Source: Rossellomorea vietnamensis (GTDB lineage: Bacteria > Bacillota > Bacilli > Bacillales > Bacillaceae_B). From it: a stretch of DNA of 64,000 nt. The notes under the pieces are model-generated. The model was not told where the DNA came from, did not search any database, and was given only the letters and a program-made list of their open reading frames with translations. The stretch is taken from contig NZ_VTEI01000013.1 of the NCBI RefSeq assembly GCF_008180415.1, forward strand, positions 91,123-155,122, read 5' to 3'. Positions 43,746 to 52,380 of this stretch are shown here, piece after piece; the stretch's first letter is position 1; every line of letters begins with the position of its first letter. The position numbers and the translations under genes were made by a program.

Positions 43746-44969
43746 TTATTTTGAATTCACCGATAGTTTTATTGAAGAACGGAAAGAGAACTTCTTATGA
43801 GCCAATAAATAATGAGCGGCACCGCCGAGAAGCAGCATGATTGCCGAGAGAAGAAACAAGACAGCGCCTCCCCATTCAATCATGATTAGACCGCCAAGAA
43901 AGGGGCCGGCCATCCGTGAAATATCCCAATGAGTTCCATATATAGAAAAGTAGAGCCCACGCTTGTTGGACGGTGCAATCTCGGAAACATGATTAAGAAG
44001 CCGGTTCAACCCGAGGCTTTCTGCCATAGTCACAATCAATTGTGTGAATATCAGCAGAAGCATGGAAGTTGAAAAGCCATATGATAGGGCAGCGATAAAG
44101 TAAAGACTGTGGGAAATAAGAATGATTTTTCTAAAAGAGTACTTATTACTCCATTTCACCAGAGGGATTTCGAGCACTAAGCACATGACTGCTTTAATGG
44201 AAGCCAGGGTAGTGAGAACAACGAGAAAATCCGGGAAATGATCTTCCAGATAAAGCCGGTAGTTTGTTTCCGATTGTGCATAGAAAAAACTGATCGGCAG
44301 GCTGAAGGCCATCAATCTCAATACATAAGAATTCTTAGTGAAAAAGGATTTTAGATGAAAGCTGTTTGCAGCATGTTCAATATCCTCGATTTGTTCAGGC
44401 AATGTTTCAGGAAGCTTAAGATATACGACAGCTAAATAGATGGCTAAAGCTGCTGCCTGCATTCCGAACATGAGAGCTGGATCTTGTGTATACACAAAAT
44501 AACCGATGACCGGGCCGAGCGCCAATCCGGCAGCTCCCACTGTGTTCAGCAGAGCGAAAACCTCGGACCGCAAACCGTCGTTAATGGAGTCAGCGATCTG
44601 AGCGCGCTGGGCAGGGATATAAACGGAACGGCCGGCACCATTAATGACATAGAGAAGGGCAAACATCCAGACGGATTCGGCAAAGATGAACCCCGCCATC
44701 GCTCCTGCCTGCAGGATAAGACCTGCAATAATGATCTTTTTTCTTCCCAGGCGGTCTGTGAGGTTTCCTCCTAAAAGAGTGATGACGATTTCTGTCAATG
44801 GCTGCAGGCCGACGATAATCATGGGAAGCAGGACGTTGCCATCCAGCTTATCATAAAGGTAAATAATCAAGAATGGGGCAAGCATGGAGCCGGTGACGCT
44901 CGTCAGCAACTCGCCGATGACGCGGATCCAGACTAGCCCCGGATAGCGGTTTAATAGAGTTCGAATCAT
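43746..44969 (-). CDS. MFS transporter, 12-helix DHA1-like
   Basis: ATG at 44969. The 407-aa protein has twelve helices with motif A GGNLTDRLGRKKIIIAG near residue 66 and a motif-C-like segment GLALGPVIGYF near 150. It resembles MdtH-like exporters. It is divergent from an SgrR-type regulator with 105 bases between the two starts. In Bacillus and in E. coli (setA/sgrR) such regulators sit next to a sugar or drug efflux MFS, so regulation by that neighbour is likely. The substrate is unknown. Confidence 0.85.
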   Translation of the reverse strand: MIRTLLNRYPGLVWIRVIGELLTSVTGSMLAPFLIIYLYDKLDGNVLLPMIIVGLQPLTEIVITLLGGNLTDRLGRKKIIIAGLILQAGAMAGFIFAESVWMFALLYVINGAGRSVYIPAQRAQIADSINDGLRSEVFALLNTVGAAGLALGPVIGYFVYTQDPALMFGMQAAALAIYLAVVYLKLPETLPEQIEDIEHAANSFHLKSFFTKNSYVLRLMAFSLPISFFYAQSETNYRLYLEDHFPDFLVVLTTLASIKAVMCLVLEIPLVKWSNKYSFRKIILISHSLYFIAALSYGFSTSMLLLIFTQLIVTMAESLGLNRLLNHVSEIAPSNKRGLYFSIYGTHWDISRMAGPFLGGLIMIEWGGAVLFLLSAIMLLLGGAAHYLLAHKKFSFRSSIKLSVNSK

Positions 44970-45074
44970 GTTTATCCATCCTTTCTACTGTCTTTATTTT
45001 ATAAAGAAGGAAAAAGGCGAAAAAGGGTAGAAATAGATATGTATATACTTCACCTTTTAGGAAAGGATTTTATT

Positions 45075-46841
45075 ATGATTACATTGGAACACTATGTGAG
45101 CTTATATTTGTCACTGGATAAGAGGATACATAGGAAACTCGAAGTCTCTCTTCATGGGATTTCCGAGGTGCTGTTTTGCACAACCCGGAACTGCAAGCTC
45201 ACCATCCAAAAGTGGGAAAGGGAAAGCTGGGTTAAATGGTCGCCCGGCAGAGGAAGGGGAAATAAATCAACACTGACCTTTTTGAAAAATCCAGTGAATC
45301 TCTTAATGGATGAGAGCAGGAGACTTGTGAAAAAAGGGAAACTTCAAGCGGCCCAGAATTTGATTAGTGAATACAGCAAGGAATTTCCCGGTTTGGAAGA
45401 GGATTTCGCTGACTGGATTGAAACTTTATTTGGCTACCGAGCAGAATCGGAAAACCGGGATGTGCTGAGGTTGAAATATGGCAAGCAGCCTTTTTCCCCT
45501 CTTGACCCAACGCTTGCCACCCTTCGCTCCGAATGTCATATCCTAAAGCATGTGTGTGATACATTGATTTTTTATAATGAAGAAAGTAATCACTTTGAAC
45601 CGCGGCTTGCCTTCCACTGGGAACATAATGAGGCAGGAGATCAATGGATATTTTATATCCGCAAAGGCATTAAGTTTCACGACGGAAGCCGCTTGACCTC
45701 CCGCGATATCCAGCATACCTTTGAGCGCTTTATGCTTTCTGAGGGAAATCCATACAGATGGATGCTTCAGGATTTGGAGGAGGCGGTTATCCTGGGCGAG
45801 CATTCAATTAAACTTCTCCTGAAAAAACCGAACCACCTGCTTCTTCACCTGTTAAGTGATGAGCATCTATCGATTGTAAGGAAAAGCGATTCAAAGGATA
45901 TCTATTTGGATAAGCTCGTTGGGACTGGTCCTTTCCGGCTGGTAAGAAATGATGGTTCAATGCTGATCATGGATGCTAATGAAAGTTATTTCAGGGAGCG
46001 GCCATTTTTAGACAGCGTTGAGTTCTGGAATGTTTCAGAGGATCGCGAAGACCGGACCCCTGTCAAAACAGAAATGGAATTTGGATATTACAGAAACAAA
46101 GAAAAGAAAGATGATAACCGAAAAAGAGTGAACCGCATTGAAAAAAATGTTCAATTTCTTTCACTCAATGGAAGAAAGGAAGGTCCTTTAAAAGATCCTA
46201 TGCTTCGACGCGCCATACAAGCAATCGCAGACCCGTCCCTTCTTGTTGCTGAACTAGGAGAATTTCGTCAGCAAAGTGCTGCTTTCTTTTTGAGAGATGA
46301 AGAGAATTCCCGTGAAGTTGACATTACAGATCTCCTTTTGAGAAGCTCCTACAATGGTGAAGAACTTCTACTATATACCTTCCAGGACAGGGATCATGTG
46401 GAGGACACCACATGGTTGAAGCAAAGATGCATGGCCTATGGTGTCTCTATAAAAACAGTATATCTCCCGGCAGAGGAACTGCTTCGAAGCGATACAATGG
46501 CTGAGGCAGATATCATCCATGACAGTGCAACGGTCACCGAGCAGGAAGAATTAAGTTTCCTGCAGCTGATCTTAGCAGAAAACAGCCCAATCTGGCACCA
46601 TCTTTCTGATGAACTCAGGGAGAGGCTTCTCGCTGAAATAGATTTGTTAAAAAGTCTTGAATCCCATGATGAACGGTTGAAGAGACTCTTTATAATAGAA
46701 GAAAAATTGCTGGAAACGTGCCAGCTCCTGCCGCTTTACAAAAATTTATCAGAGCTTGAAAGTGAAGAAGGTATTCAGCAGGCGCTGATTAACTCGCAAG
46801 GATGGATCGATTTCTATCGTATTTGGTTTAAAAGGAATTAA
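45075..46841 (+). CDS. SgrR-type transcriptional regulator (HTH plus solute-binding domain)
   Basis: I use ATG 45075 (MITLEHYVSLYLSL), with AGGAAAGGA six bases upstream. The 588-aa protein has an N-terminal SgrR-type winged helix (about 1-100; LEVSLHGISEVLFCTTRNCK, then IQKWERESWVKWSPGRGRGN). It is fused to an oligopeptide-binding-like domain (about 140-588) with FSPLDPTLATLRSECHILKH, FYIRKGIKFHDGSRLTSRDI and LVGTGPFRLV. There is no signal peptide, so the binding domain senses a cytosolic ligand. It likely controls the divergent MFS gene. Confidence 0.87.
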   Translation: MITLEHYVSLYLSLDKRIHRKLEVSLHGISEVLFCTTRNCKLTIQKWERESWVKWSPGRGRGNKSTLTFLKNPVNLLMDESRRLVKKGKLQAAQNLISEYSKEFPGLEEDFADWIETLFGYRAESENRDVLRLKYGKQPFSPLDPTLATLRSECHILKHVCDTLIFYNEESNHFEPRLAFHWEHNEAGDQWIFYIRKGIKFHDGSRLTSRDIQHTFERFMLSEGNPYRWMLQDLEEAVILGEHSIKLLLKKPNHLLLHLLSDEHLSIVRKSDSKDIYLDKLVGTGPFRLVRNDGSMLIMDANESYFRERPFLDSVEFWNVSEDREDRTPVKTEMEFGYYRNKEKKDDNRKRVNRIEKNVQFLSLNGRKEGPLKDPMLRRAIQAIADPSLLVAELGEFRQQSAAFFLRDEENSREVDITDLLLRSSYNGEELLLYTFQDRDHVEDTTWLKQRCMAYGVSIKTVYLPAEELLRSDTMAEADIIHDSATVTEQEELSFLQLILAENSPIWHHLSDELRERLLAEIDLLKSLESHDERLKRLFIIEEKLLETCQLLPLYKNLSELESEEGIQQALINSQGWIDFYRIWFKRN

Positions 46842-46847
46842 TGTTAG

Positions 46848-46876
46848 ACCGGGCGATAGTTGTCGTCTGGTTTTTT
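46848..46876 (+). terminator. Terminator of the SgrR-type gene
   Basis: An imperfect stem, ACCGGGCGA with TCGTCTGGT, is followed by TTTTTT, a few bases after the stop. Confidence 0.7.
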
Positions 46877-46896
46877 AAGTGTGGGAGGAGAATCGT

Positions 46897-47045
46897 ACCA
46901 TTAATCAAAACCTCTCCAAAGATAATGGGACGATTAGCGGATAAACTTACCAATAAAAGAGGAGCCCGCCGAGAAAATGGCAAGATTAGTGAAAAAATAT
47001 ACCATTAAAACAGGTCTGCCATAAGATAACGGTACCATTAGCTCT
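46897..47045. repeat. Intergenic array, three units, period 52 bp
   Basis: ACCATTAA-type starts lie at 46897, 46949 and 47001 (52 bp apart), with a further ACCATTAGC at 47034. Within units, GATAATGG, ACGATTAG and GATAAA recur at matching offsets in diverged form. A reading frame on the reverse strand through this stretch is judged spurious. Confidence 0.75.
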
Positions 47046-47297
47046 ATAAAAACTACTTCCGGAGCAGTAACCTGGTTCAAACTGAACCCGCCCCACTCAT
47101 AAGCCATAAGATTAAACAACAACAACTCCTTCAAAGTGAAGCCTCCCCCAACCAACCAACCAAGCAAATACAAGGTATTATTATAAATCCTCTTGCCGGG
47201 TTTATATCTAATCCCCTCTTTGAACTGCCATCAAAAATACCAAGACTACCAAATTTCCAGAGAGTTACTGCAAAAATATAAATTTTCAGAAAATATA

Positions 47298-47326
47298 TTG
47301 ACTTTTCAGTAATTTCACGTTATCTT
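47298..47326 (+). promoter_or_regulatory. Sigma-A-type promoter of paaK
   Basis: TTGACT (47298-47303) and TATCTT (47321-47326) are exactly 17 bases apart. A transcript would start near 47333, about 105 bases before the paaK start and about 24 bases before the predicted operator. Confidence 0.65.
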
Positions 47327-47356
47327 TTGAGTGTAGATATATAACAAAATAAATAT

Positions 47357-47377
47357 ATTACGAATAAAAAGCGTTAT
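47357..47377. promoter_or_regulatory. Predicted PaaX operator 1 (paaK)
   Basis: ATTACG-N9-CGTTAT, a 21-bp dyad. Similar dyads with the same 9-base spacer occur before paaA (48801) and paaX (57844). Placed downstream of the start point, a bound repressor would block elongation or initiation. Confidence 0.6.
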
Positions 47378-47437
47378 ATAAAAATAGATAATCTTCCAAA
47401 TCGAGAGGGTCAGGTTGAATAAAGGAGGAAACACTGA

Positions 47438-48763
47438 GTGATTTTACATGAAATTGAAACGTGGGACAGGAGTGACACCGAATTAATTCAGCTCGGACGC
47501 CTCCAGAAGACGATAGCCAGTGTCTACAATAATGTCTCATTTTACAGAGAGCAGTTAGATACTAGGGGAATAAAGCCTGAGGATATTAATTCTTTACAGG
47601 ACATTCAACTTCTTCCCTTCACAACGAAGTCTGATTTGAGGAACCATTATCCATTTGGATTGTTTGCTGTCCCGCAGGAAGAACTGATCAGGGTTCATGC
47701 CTCATCCGGAACGAGCGGGAAACCGACTGTTGTGGGTTATACGCAAAACGACATTGATATGTGGAGTGAAATCGTTTCCCGTGCAATAGCTGCCGGCGGC
47801 GGAAAGCCAGGGGACTTCCTGCACAATGCCTACGGTTATGGATTGTTCACTGGCGGACTTGGCCTTCATTATGGAAGCGAAAGACTTGGATTAGTGACTG
47901 TTCCGGTATCAGGAGGAAATGCAGAAAGGCAGATTACACTGATTGAAGATTTTAAGCCAACGGTTATTTGCGGAACGCCGTCTTATATCTTGAATATAGC
48001 GGAGAAGATGGAAGAACAGGGAAAGGATCCTGCCCAAACCTCTGTGAAATATGGAATCTTTGGCGCTGAGCCATGGTCGGAAAAAATGAGGCATAAGATC
48101 GAAGAAAAATGGAATTTAAAAGCCTGCGATATTTATGGATTAAGTGAAGTAATCGGTCCCGGGGTGGCGATGGAATGCCATGAGGCACAATCGGGATTGC
48201 ATATCGCGGAAGATCATTTTCTGCCTGAGATCATCGATCCTGTTACATTGGAATCACTGCCTCCAGGTGCAGAAGGGGAACTGGTTTTCACTTCATTGAC
48301 GAAGGAAGCGTTTCCGATTATCCGGTACAGGACAGGTGATATTGCCTCCTTGTCATACGAAAAGTGCTCTTGCGGGCGAACGACAGTGAAGATGTCCCGG
48401 GTCAAGGGGCGGGTGGATGACATGATGATCATCCGGGGAGTCAATGTTTTCCCTTCAGAGGTGGAGCATTATCTGCTCTCAATAGAAGAATTATCACCTC
48501 ACTATCAGATTCATCTAACCAGGCAGGGAACATTGGATTCAGTGGAACTTCATGTGGAAATCAAGGAAGAGATATATACTGGCCTGGAACAAAACCTGGA
48601 ACATGAAAGCATTTTTCTTCTGGCAAAGAAGATTCAGCATATCATGAAAAGCAGTTGTCTCGTCTCTATGGAAGTTAAAGTAAAGAGTCCGAAGTCACTT
48701 CCCCGTTCGGAAGGAAAAGCGGTCAGGGTGCTGGATATGAGGGAAAGCGGACTGGGAGTTTAA
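47438..48763 (+). CDS. paaK: Phenylacetate-CoA ligase
   Basis: GTG at 47438 with AAAGGAGGAAA upstream. The 441-aa adenylate-forming enzyme converts phenylacetate, CoA and ATP to phenylacetyl-CoA, the first step of the pathway. Visible motifs are the phosphate loop VHASSGTSGKPTVVGYT near residue 88, YGLSEVIGPG near 230, YRTGDIASL near 300, and a C-terminal hinge region VKGRVDDMMIIRGVNVFPSE near 325. Length is standard for PaaK. It is the first gene of the cluster, with its own promoter and predicted operator. Confidence 0.95.
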   Translation: MILHEIETWDRSDTELIQLGRLQKTIASVYNNVSFYREQLDTRGIKPEDINSLQDIQLLPFTTKSDLRNHYPFGLFAVPQEELIRVHASSGTSGKPTVVGYTQNDIDMWSEIVSRAIAAGGGKPGDFLHNAYGYGLFTGGLGLHYGSERLGLVTVPVSGGNAERQITLIEDFKPTVICGTPSYILNIAEKMEEQGKDPAQTSVKYGIFGAEPWSEKMRHKIEEKWNLKACDIYGLSEVIGPGVAMECHEAQSGLHIAEDHFLPEIIDPVTLESLPPGAEGELVFTSLTKEAFPIIRYRTGDIASLSYEKCSCGRTTVKMSRVKGRVDDMMIIRGVNVFPSEVEHYLLSIEELSPHYQIHLTRQGTLDSVELHVEIKEEIYTGLEQNLEHESIFLLAKKIQHIMKSSCLVSMEVKVKSPKSLPRSEGKAVRVLDMRESGLGV

Positions 48764-48800
48764 AAAAATTTGAAATTTAATCGTATAACCACATAAATGG

Positions 48801-48821
48801 ATAGCGTAATAAATACGTTAT
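48801..48821. promoter_or_regulatory. Predicted PaaX operator 2 (paaA)
   Basis: ATAGCG-N9-CGTTAT. A weak promoter, TTGAAA (48770-48775), 17 bases, ATAAAT (48793-48798), sits directly upstream, so the dyad would cover the start point. Confidence 0.6.
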
Positions 48822-48838
48822 TTTAGGAGGTCCTTACA

Positions 48839-49807
48839 ATGAGTGATACAGCATCATTTGCGGCGTTGACAGAAGAGGAGAAGATGGAGCACTTCATGAA
48901 GCGCATCGAGGCAGGGGAGAAAATCGAAGCCGATGACTGGATGCCGGATGAGTACAGAAAGGTATTGATCAAATTAATATCTATGCATGGAATCAGCGAA
49001 ATAATGGGAGCGCTTCCAGAGAAAGAGTGGGTGCCGAAAGCTCCGACTCTGGGCAGGAAACTCGGCATCATGGCGAAAGTGCAGGATGAAATGGGACATG
49101 GGCAGCTCCTGCTTCGCGTGGCTGAAGACCTCATGAAGCCCTACGGAAAGACTCGTGAAGAAATCATGCAGGACTTATTTTCAGGAGATTTAAAGTTTCA
49201 TAATGTCTTCCATATGGAAGCCCCTACATGGGGAGATGCCGGACTGATCGGCTGGTTGGTGGATGGTGCCGCCATTATCACACAGACCAACATGCTCGGA
49301 GCATCCTATGGCCCATATGCAAGAGCATTGAAGCGGATCTGTGCCGAAGAAGTGTTTCACGCCCAGCATGGTGAAGCCATCATCATAGCCTTAGCAGAAG
49401 GCACTCCTGAGCAGAAGGCGCTTGTCCAGGATGCTGTCGATCGCTGGTGGGAATCACTCCTCATGTTCTTTGGTCCCGGAAGTGCCTCTACAACGGGTTC
49501 ATCAAAACAGGATATTACTATTAAATACGGTATTCGTACCAAAACGAATGAACAGCTGAGGCAGGATTTCTTCACAAAGTATGTTCCAAGAGTCCTATCA
49601 TTGGGACTGAAGCTGCCGGATGAAACCATGTACTTCGATCAAGAGAAAGAAGAATGGATTTATCAGCAGCCTGATTGGAGCAAGTTTAAGGAGATCGTTA
49701 AGAATAACGGTCCAAAGTCGCAAGAGAGATTGAACCTAAGAAGAATTTCTTATGAAAATAATGCCTGGGTCCGTGAAGCACTGAGCGGAGATACAGCGGC
49801 AGGATAA
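48839..49807 (+). CDS. paaA: Phenylacetyl-CoA epoxygenase, catalytic subunit
   Basis: ATG at 48839 after TAGGAGGTCC. The 322-aa diiron subunit of the ring 1,2-phenylacetyl-CoA epoxidase carries two diiron ligand helices: VQDEMGHGQLLLRVAEDL near residue 80 and CAEEVFHAQHGEAIII near 170. It forms the PaaA-PaaC core with PaaB and uses O2 and electrons to make the ring epoxide. It starts the paaABCD unit. Length and motifs agree with characterised PaaA proteins. Confidence 0.96.
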   Translation: MSDTASFAALTEEEKMEHFMKRIEAGEKIEADDWMPDEYRKVLIKLISMHGISEIMGALPEKEWVPKAPTLGRKLGIMAKVQDEMGHGQLLLRVAEDLMKPYGKTREEIMQDLFSGDLKFHNVFHMEAPTWGDAGLIGWLVDGAAIITQTNMLGASYGPYARALKRICAEEVFHAQHGEAIIIALAEGTPEQKALVQDAVDRWWESLLMFFGPGSASTTGSSKQDITIKYGIRTKTNEQLRQDFFTKYVPRVLSLGLKLPDETMYFDQEKEEWIYQQPDWSKFKEIVKNNGPKSQERLNLRRISYENNAWVREALSGDTAAG

Positions 49808-49819
49808 GGGGGCGTTGAC

Positions 49820-50176
49820 ATGTCGGATAAAAGCAGGAATTTTTATCAGGAATATGAAGTATTCAGCAGAAGAACAGATAATGCCCCGATGCAGCATCAG
49901 TTCAGCCTGCTGGCACCGAATCAGGAAATTGCATTGGTGATGGCTCAGGAAAATTTTATGAGAAGAGAACCGGCAGCTGATATTTGGGTCGTCAAACGAA
50001 ATGACATCAGAAAGATGAATCAAGAGGAAAAAGAATCTCTGCAGCGCCTGGATAATAAGGATTACAGAAATGCTAAAGGCTATGGATACCTGAAGAAAAA
50101 GTGGCGCTACTATGAGCAGGAGATGCTGGATGAGAAAGAAATTATGTCTTGGGAAGGGAAGGCGAAAAAGTCATGA
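49820..50176 (+). CDS. paaB: Phenylacetyl-CoA epoxygenase subunit PaaB
   Basis: ATG at 49820, 12 bases after paaA, with AAGGGGG upstream. The 118-aa protein matches PaaB: FYQEYEVFSRRTDNAPMQHQ, then LALVMAQENFMRREPAADIW-like sequence (ALVMAQENFMRREPAADIWV) and the VVKRNDIRKM segment. PaaB bridges the PaaAC dimers in the epoxidase complex and may guide the electron donor. Its stop overlaps the paaC start by four bases (ATGA). Confidence 0.95.
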   Translation: MSDKSRNFYQEYEVFSRRTDNAPMQHQFSLLAPNQEIALVMAQENFMRREPAADIWVVKRNDIRKMNQEEKESLQRLDNKDYRNAKGYGYLKKKWRYYEQEMLDEKEIMSWEGKAKKS

Positions 50177-50988
50177 CTGTAAGCAGTGCAGCTGAAGTAA
50201 AGGATAAGAATTACAAAACAGCATTGGTTGAACTTTTGTACGGGCTGGCAGATGACGATTTCATCATTGCCTACCGAGGATCGGAATGGCTTGGCCTTGC
50301 TCCCCATATCGAGGAAGATGTCGCATTTTCTTCTATTAACCAGGATACCATGGGGCATGCCGCGATGTTTTACAGGCTCCTTGAAGACCTTGGTGAGGCA
50401 GAGATGAACAGTCTTGCCCATGCGAGGGGAGCTGAAGAGCGGCGAAACGCCATCATCTTAGAAGAAGCAAACGGATCCGGCACCTATCTGGTGGAACCTG
50501 ATTACGATTGGGCATTCGCTGTCGTCAGAAACTACTTCTATGCTCAAGCAAAAAAGGTCAAAATCGATTCCTTAAAGAATTCTTCCTATCAGCCATTGGC
50601 GGATGCGGCAGTCAAGGTAAATATGGAGCTTTACTATCACCTTCTGCACTGGAAAACATGGTTTTCTCAGCTGATGAACTCAAACAGCGAAGCGAGAAAG
50701 CGTATGATGAATGCGGTGGAAAAGACAGCCGCCGACTTCGCTGGAGTTCTTTCCTTGGGCGAACAAGGTGAGGAGATGGCCAAGGCTGGCTTGATAGAAG
50801 GGGAAGAAATGCTGGTCATGCGCTGGAAGAATGCTGTCACACCAATCTTTGAAGCTTGCAATCTTTCACTTCCGGAATTGGATATGAAGAGAGGAAACGG
50901 CCGAAACAAAGTGCATACTTCAGACCTGCAGCAGGCCATTGACGTCCTGAGCGAGGTCTACAACTCAGATCCGGCAGCAGCCTGGTAA
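50173..50988 (+). CDS. paaC: Phenylacetyl-CoA epoxygenase structural subunit PaaC
   Basis: The ATG at 50173 overlaps the paaB stop (ATGA), with GGGAAGG upstream; an in-frame TTG at 50149 is less likely. The 271-aa ferritin-like protein includes LLYGLADDDFIIAYRGSEWL near the start, SSINQDTMGHAAMFYRLLED near 55, and VKVNMELYYHLLHWKTWFSQ near 145. PaaC is the catalytically inactive partner that pairs with PaaA. It is followed after 6 bases by paaD. Confidence 0.94.
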   Translation: MTVSSAAEVKDKNYKTALVELLYGLADDDFIIAYRGSEWLGLAPHIEEDVAFSSINQDTMGHAAMFYRLLEDLGEAEMNSLAHARGAEERRNAIILEEANGSGTYLVEPDYDWAFAVVRNYFYAQAKKVKIDSLKNSSYQPLADAAVKVNMELYYHLLHWKTWFSQLMNSNSEARKRMMNAVEKTAADFAGVLSLGEQGEEMAKAGLIEGEEMLVMRWKNAVTPIFEACNLSLPELDMKRGNGRNKVHTSDLQQAIDVLSEVYNSDPAAAW

Positions 50989-50994
50989 AAGGGA

Positions 50995-51492
50995 ATGATT
51001 CAGTTGACAGAAAAAGATGAACGCATATTGAATATACTTCAGCAGGTAAAGGACCCTGAAATCGATTCGGTCAGCATTGTTGAACTGGGAATGGTGGAGC
51101 AGGCTGAAATGAATGAAGGCAAAGCGGTGATAAAGCTGCTGCCGACCTTTATGGGATGCCCTGCCTTGGAAATCATCAAAGCCAACGTGGAAAAAGCCCT
51201 GCTGGCAGACGCCGACATTACGATGACGGATGTGGATTTCCTATTCAGCCCTCCATGGACTTCAGACCGGGTGTCGGAGGCAGGGCGGGGAAAACTTAAG
51301 GAATTTGGAATAGCGCCGCCGCCAGAAAGACTAGATGACGACGGGGGATGGAAGGTCGACTGTCCGTACTGTAATTCACCATATACCACGATGGAAAACA
51401 TATTCGGGCCGACAGCCTGCCGCAGCATCCTTTACTGCAAACAATGCAAAAACCCGTTTGAAGCAATGAAACCAATATCTACTATTATGTGA
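50995..51492 (+). CDS. paaD: PaaD, metal-cluster assembly protein of the epoxygenase
   Basis: The start is ATG 50995 or TTG 51004; AAAGGG is close to the first and at better distance for the second. The 165-aa protein has an N-terminal MIP18/DUF59 domain (ILQQVKDPEIDSVSIVELGM, then PTFMGCPALE) and a C-terminal zinc ribbon (CPYC near 121 and CKQC near 147). PaaD is thought to help mature the Fe cofactors of the epoxidase. It is the last gene before a 580-base gap filled by a composite repeat. Confidence 0.93.
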   Translation: MIQLTEKDERILNILQQVKDPEIDSVSIVELGMVEQAEMNEGKAVIKLLPTFMGCPALEIIKANVEKALLADADITMTDVDFLFSPPWTSDRVSEAGRGKLKEFGIAPPPERLDDDGGWKVDCPYCNSPYTTMENIFGPTACRSILYCKQCKNPFEAMKPISTIM

Positions 51493-51646
51493 GAAAGAGT
51501 TTGATTTTCAGATGCTCTATCTATCAAAAAACGTATATAGGCATCGCGAAATTATTTCACTTTAAAGGTATGAAATAAGATGTATTTAACTATCTAGTTG
51601 CTGACATTAAGAGATTTGGTATCTTAAATAAAATTCATAGTTGATT

Positions 51647-52037
51647 GGAGCGGAAGGTGAGTTATCTCCTGCGGGACTAGCGGTCGTCTAGTTCCAGCGC
51701 CTAGCCCCTCGGGGTCAAATAACCCCAAGAGAATATAAGGAAAGAGCGCCTTTTTTTCTCTTGAGAACATTTGCCTGTCGGGGCTGGGCAAGGCGCTTCC
51801 ACTTTTGCTGACAGGTGAGACCCCGCAGGCGAATCCAGCTCCAGCGGCCAGCGACTAGCAGATTTCAGTCTCTCTCCTTGCGATAAGTCATCATCGAATC
51901 GCTAACGCTCTTCGTGATTCCTTTATCTCATACGAGAGCCTTAAAATCTGTACGTCGCTGAACGGCCGCTTCCGCTTTTTATGAAGCCGAGGAGGCTCAA
52001 CGCCCGCCCCGCGGAGTAACTCACCTGGAGCGGAAAT
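51647..52037. repeat. Composite hairpin element, copy 2, with two nested cassettes
   Basis: The outer arms GGTGAGTTA (51656-51664) and TAACTCACC (52017-52025) pair, flanked by GGAGCGGAA at both ends. Cassette 1 (51696-51798) opens AGCGCCTAGCCCC and closes AAGGCGCT. Cassette 2 (51843-51971) has unrelated sequence but the same design: AGCGGCC with GGCCGCT and GCGAC with GTCGC. It sits in the middle of the paa cluster, between paaD and the EthD gene. Bases 51493-51646 upstream hold nothing recognisable. Confidence 0.9.
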
Positions 52038-52071
52038 CAACGGCCATTTAAAAGAAAAGGGAGAGATTACA

Positions 52072-52380
52072 ATGGTAAAATTGATCGCACTTTATAAGCA
52101 TCCTGAAAATAAGGAACAATTCGATGAGCATTACTTCAATACACATGCACCTATCACAGCAAAGATTCCTGGTTTGAAAGAAATGAAGGTTACTAAAGTC
52201 GTCGGCTCTCCAATGGGTGGAGAAGGCAAGTACTACCTGATGTGTGAAATGTTTTATGACAGCCACGAGTCATTGAAAGCAGCCATGAAATCTGATGAAG
52301 GTAAAGCTTCCGGAAAGGATTTAATGTCTTTTGCCGGTGACCTTGTCACATTGATGATCGGTGAAGAAGTGAATGAGTAA
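52072..52380 (+). CDS. EthD-domain protein in the phenylacetate cluster
   Basis: ATG at 52072 with AAAAGGGAGAG upstream. The 102-aa ferredoxin-like-fold protein has the EthD pattern: LIALYKHPENKEQFDEHYFN with THAPITAKIPGL. Its stop overlaps the next crotonase gene by eight bases, so it belongs to the pathway transcript. EthD-type proteins serve in oxidative degradation clusters without a settled reaction; they may isomerise or protect reactive intermediates. It is not one of the classical paa genes. Confidence 0.85.
   Translation: MVKLIALYKHPENKEQFDEHYFNTHAPITAKIPGLKEMKVTKVVGSPMGGEGKYYLMCEMFYDSHESLKAAMKSDEGKASGKDLMSFAGDLVTLMIGEEVNE

Noticed and set aside
46934..47173. 79-codon hydrophobic frame on the minus strand
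   Set aside because: It is read through the 52-bp array at 46897 and has no supporting ribosome site or family resemblance.
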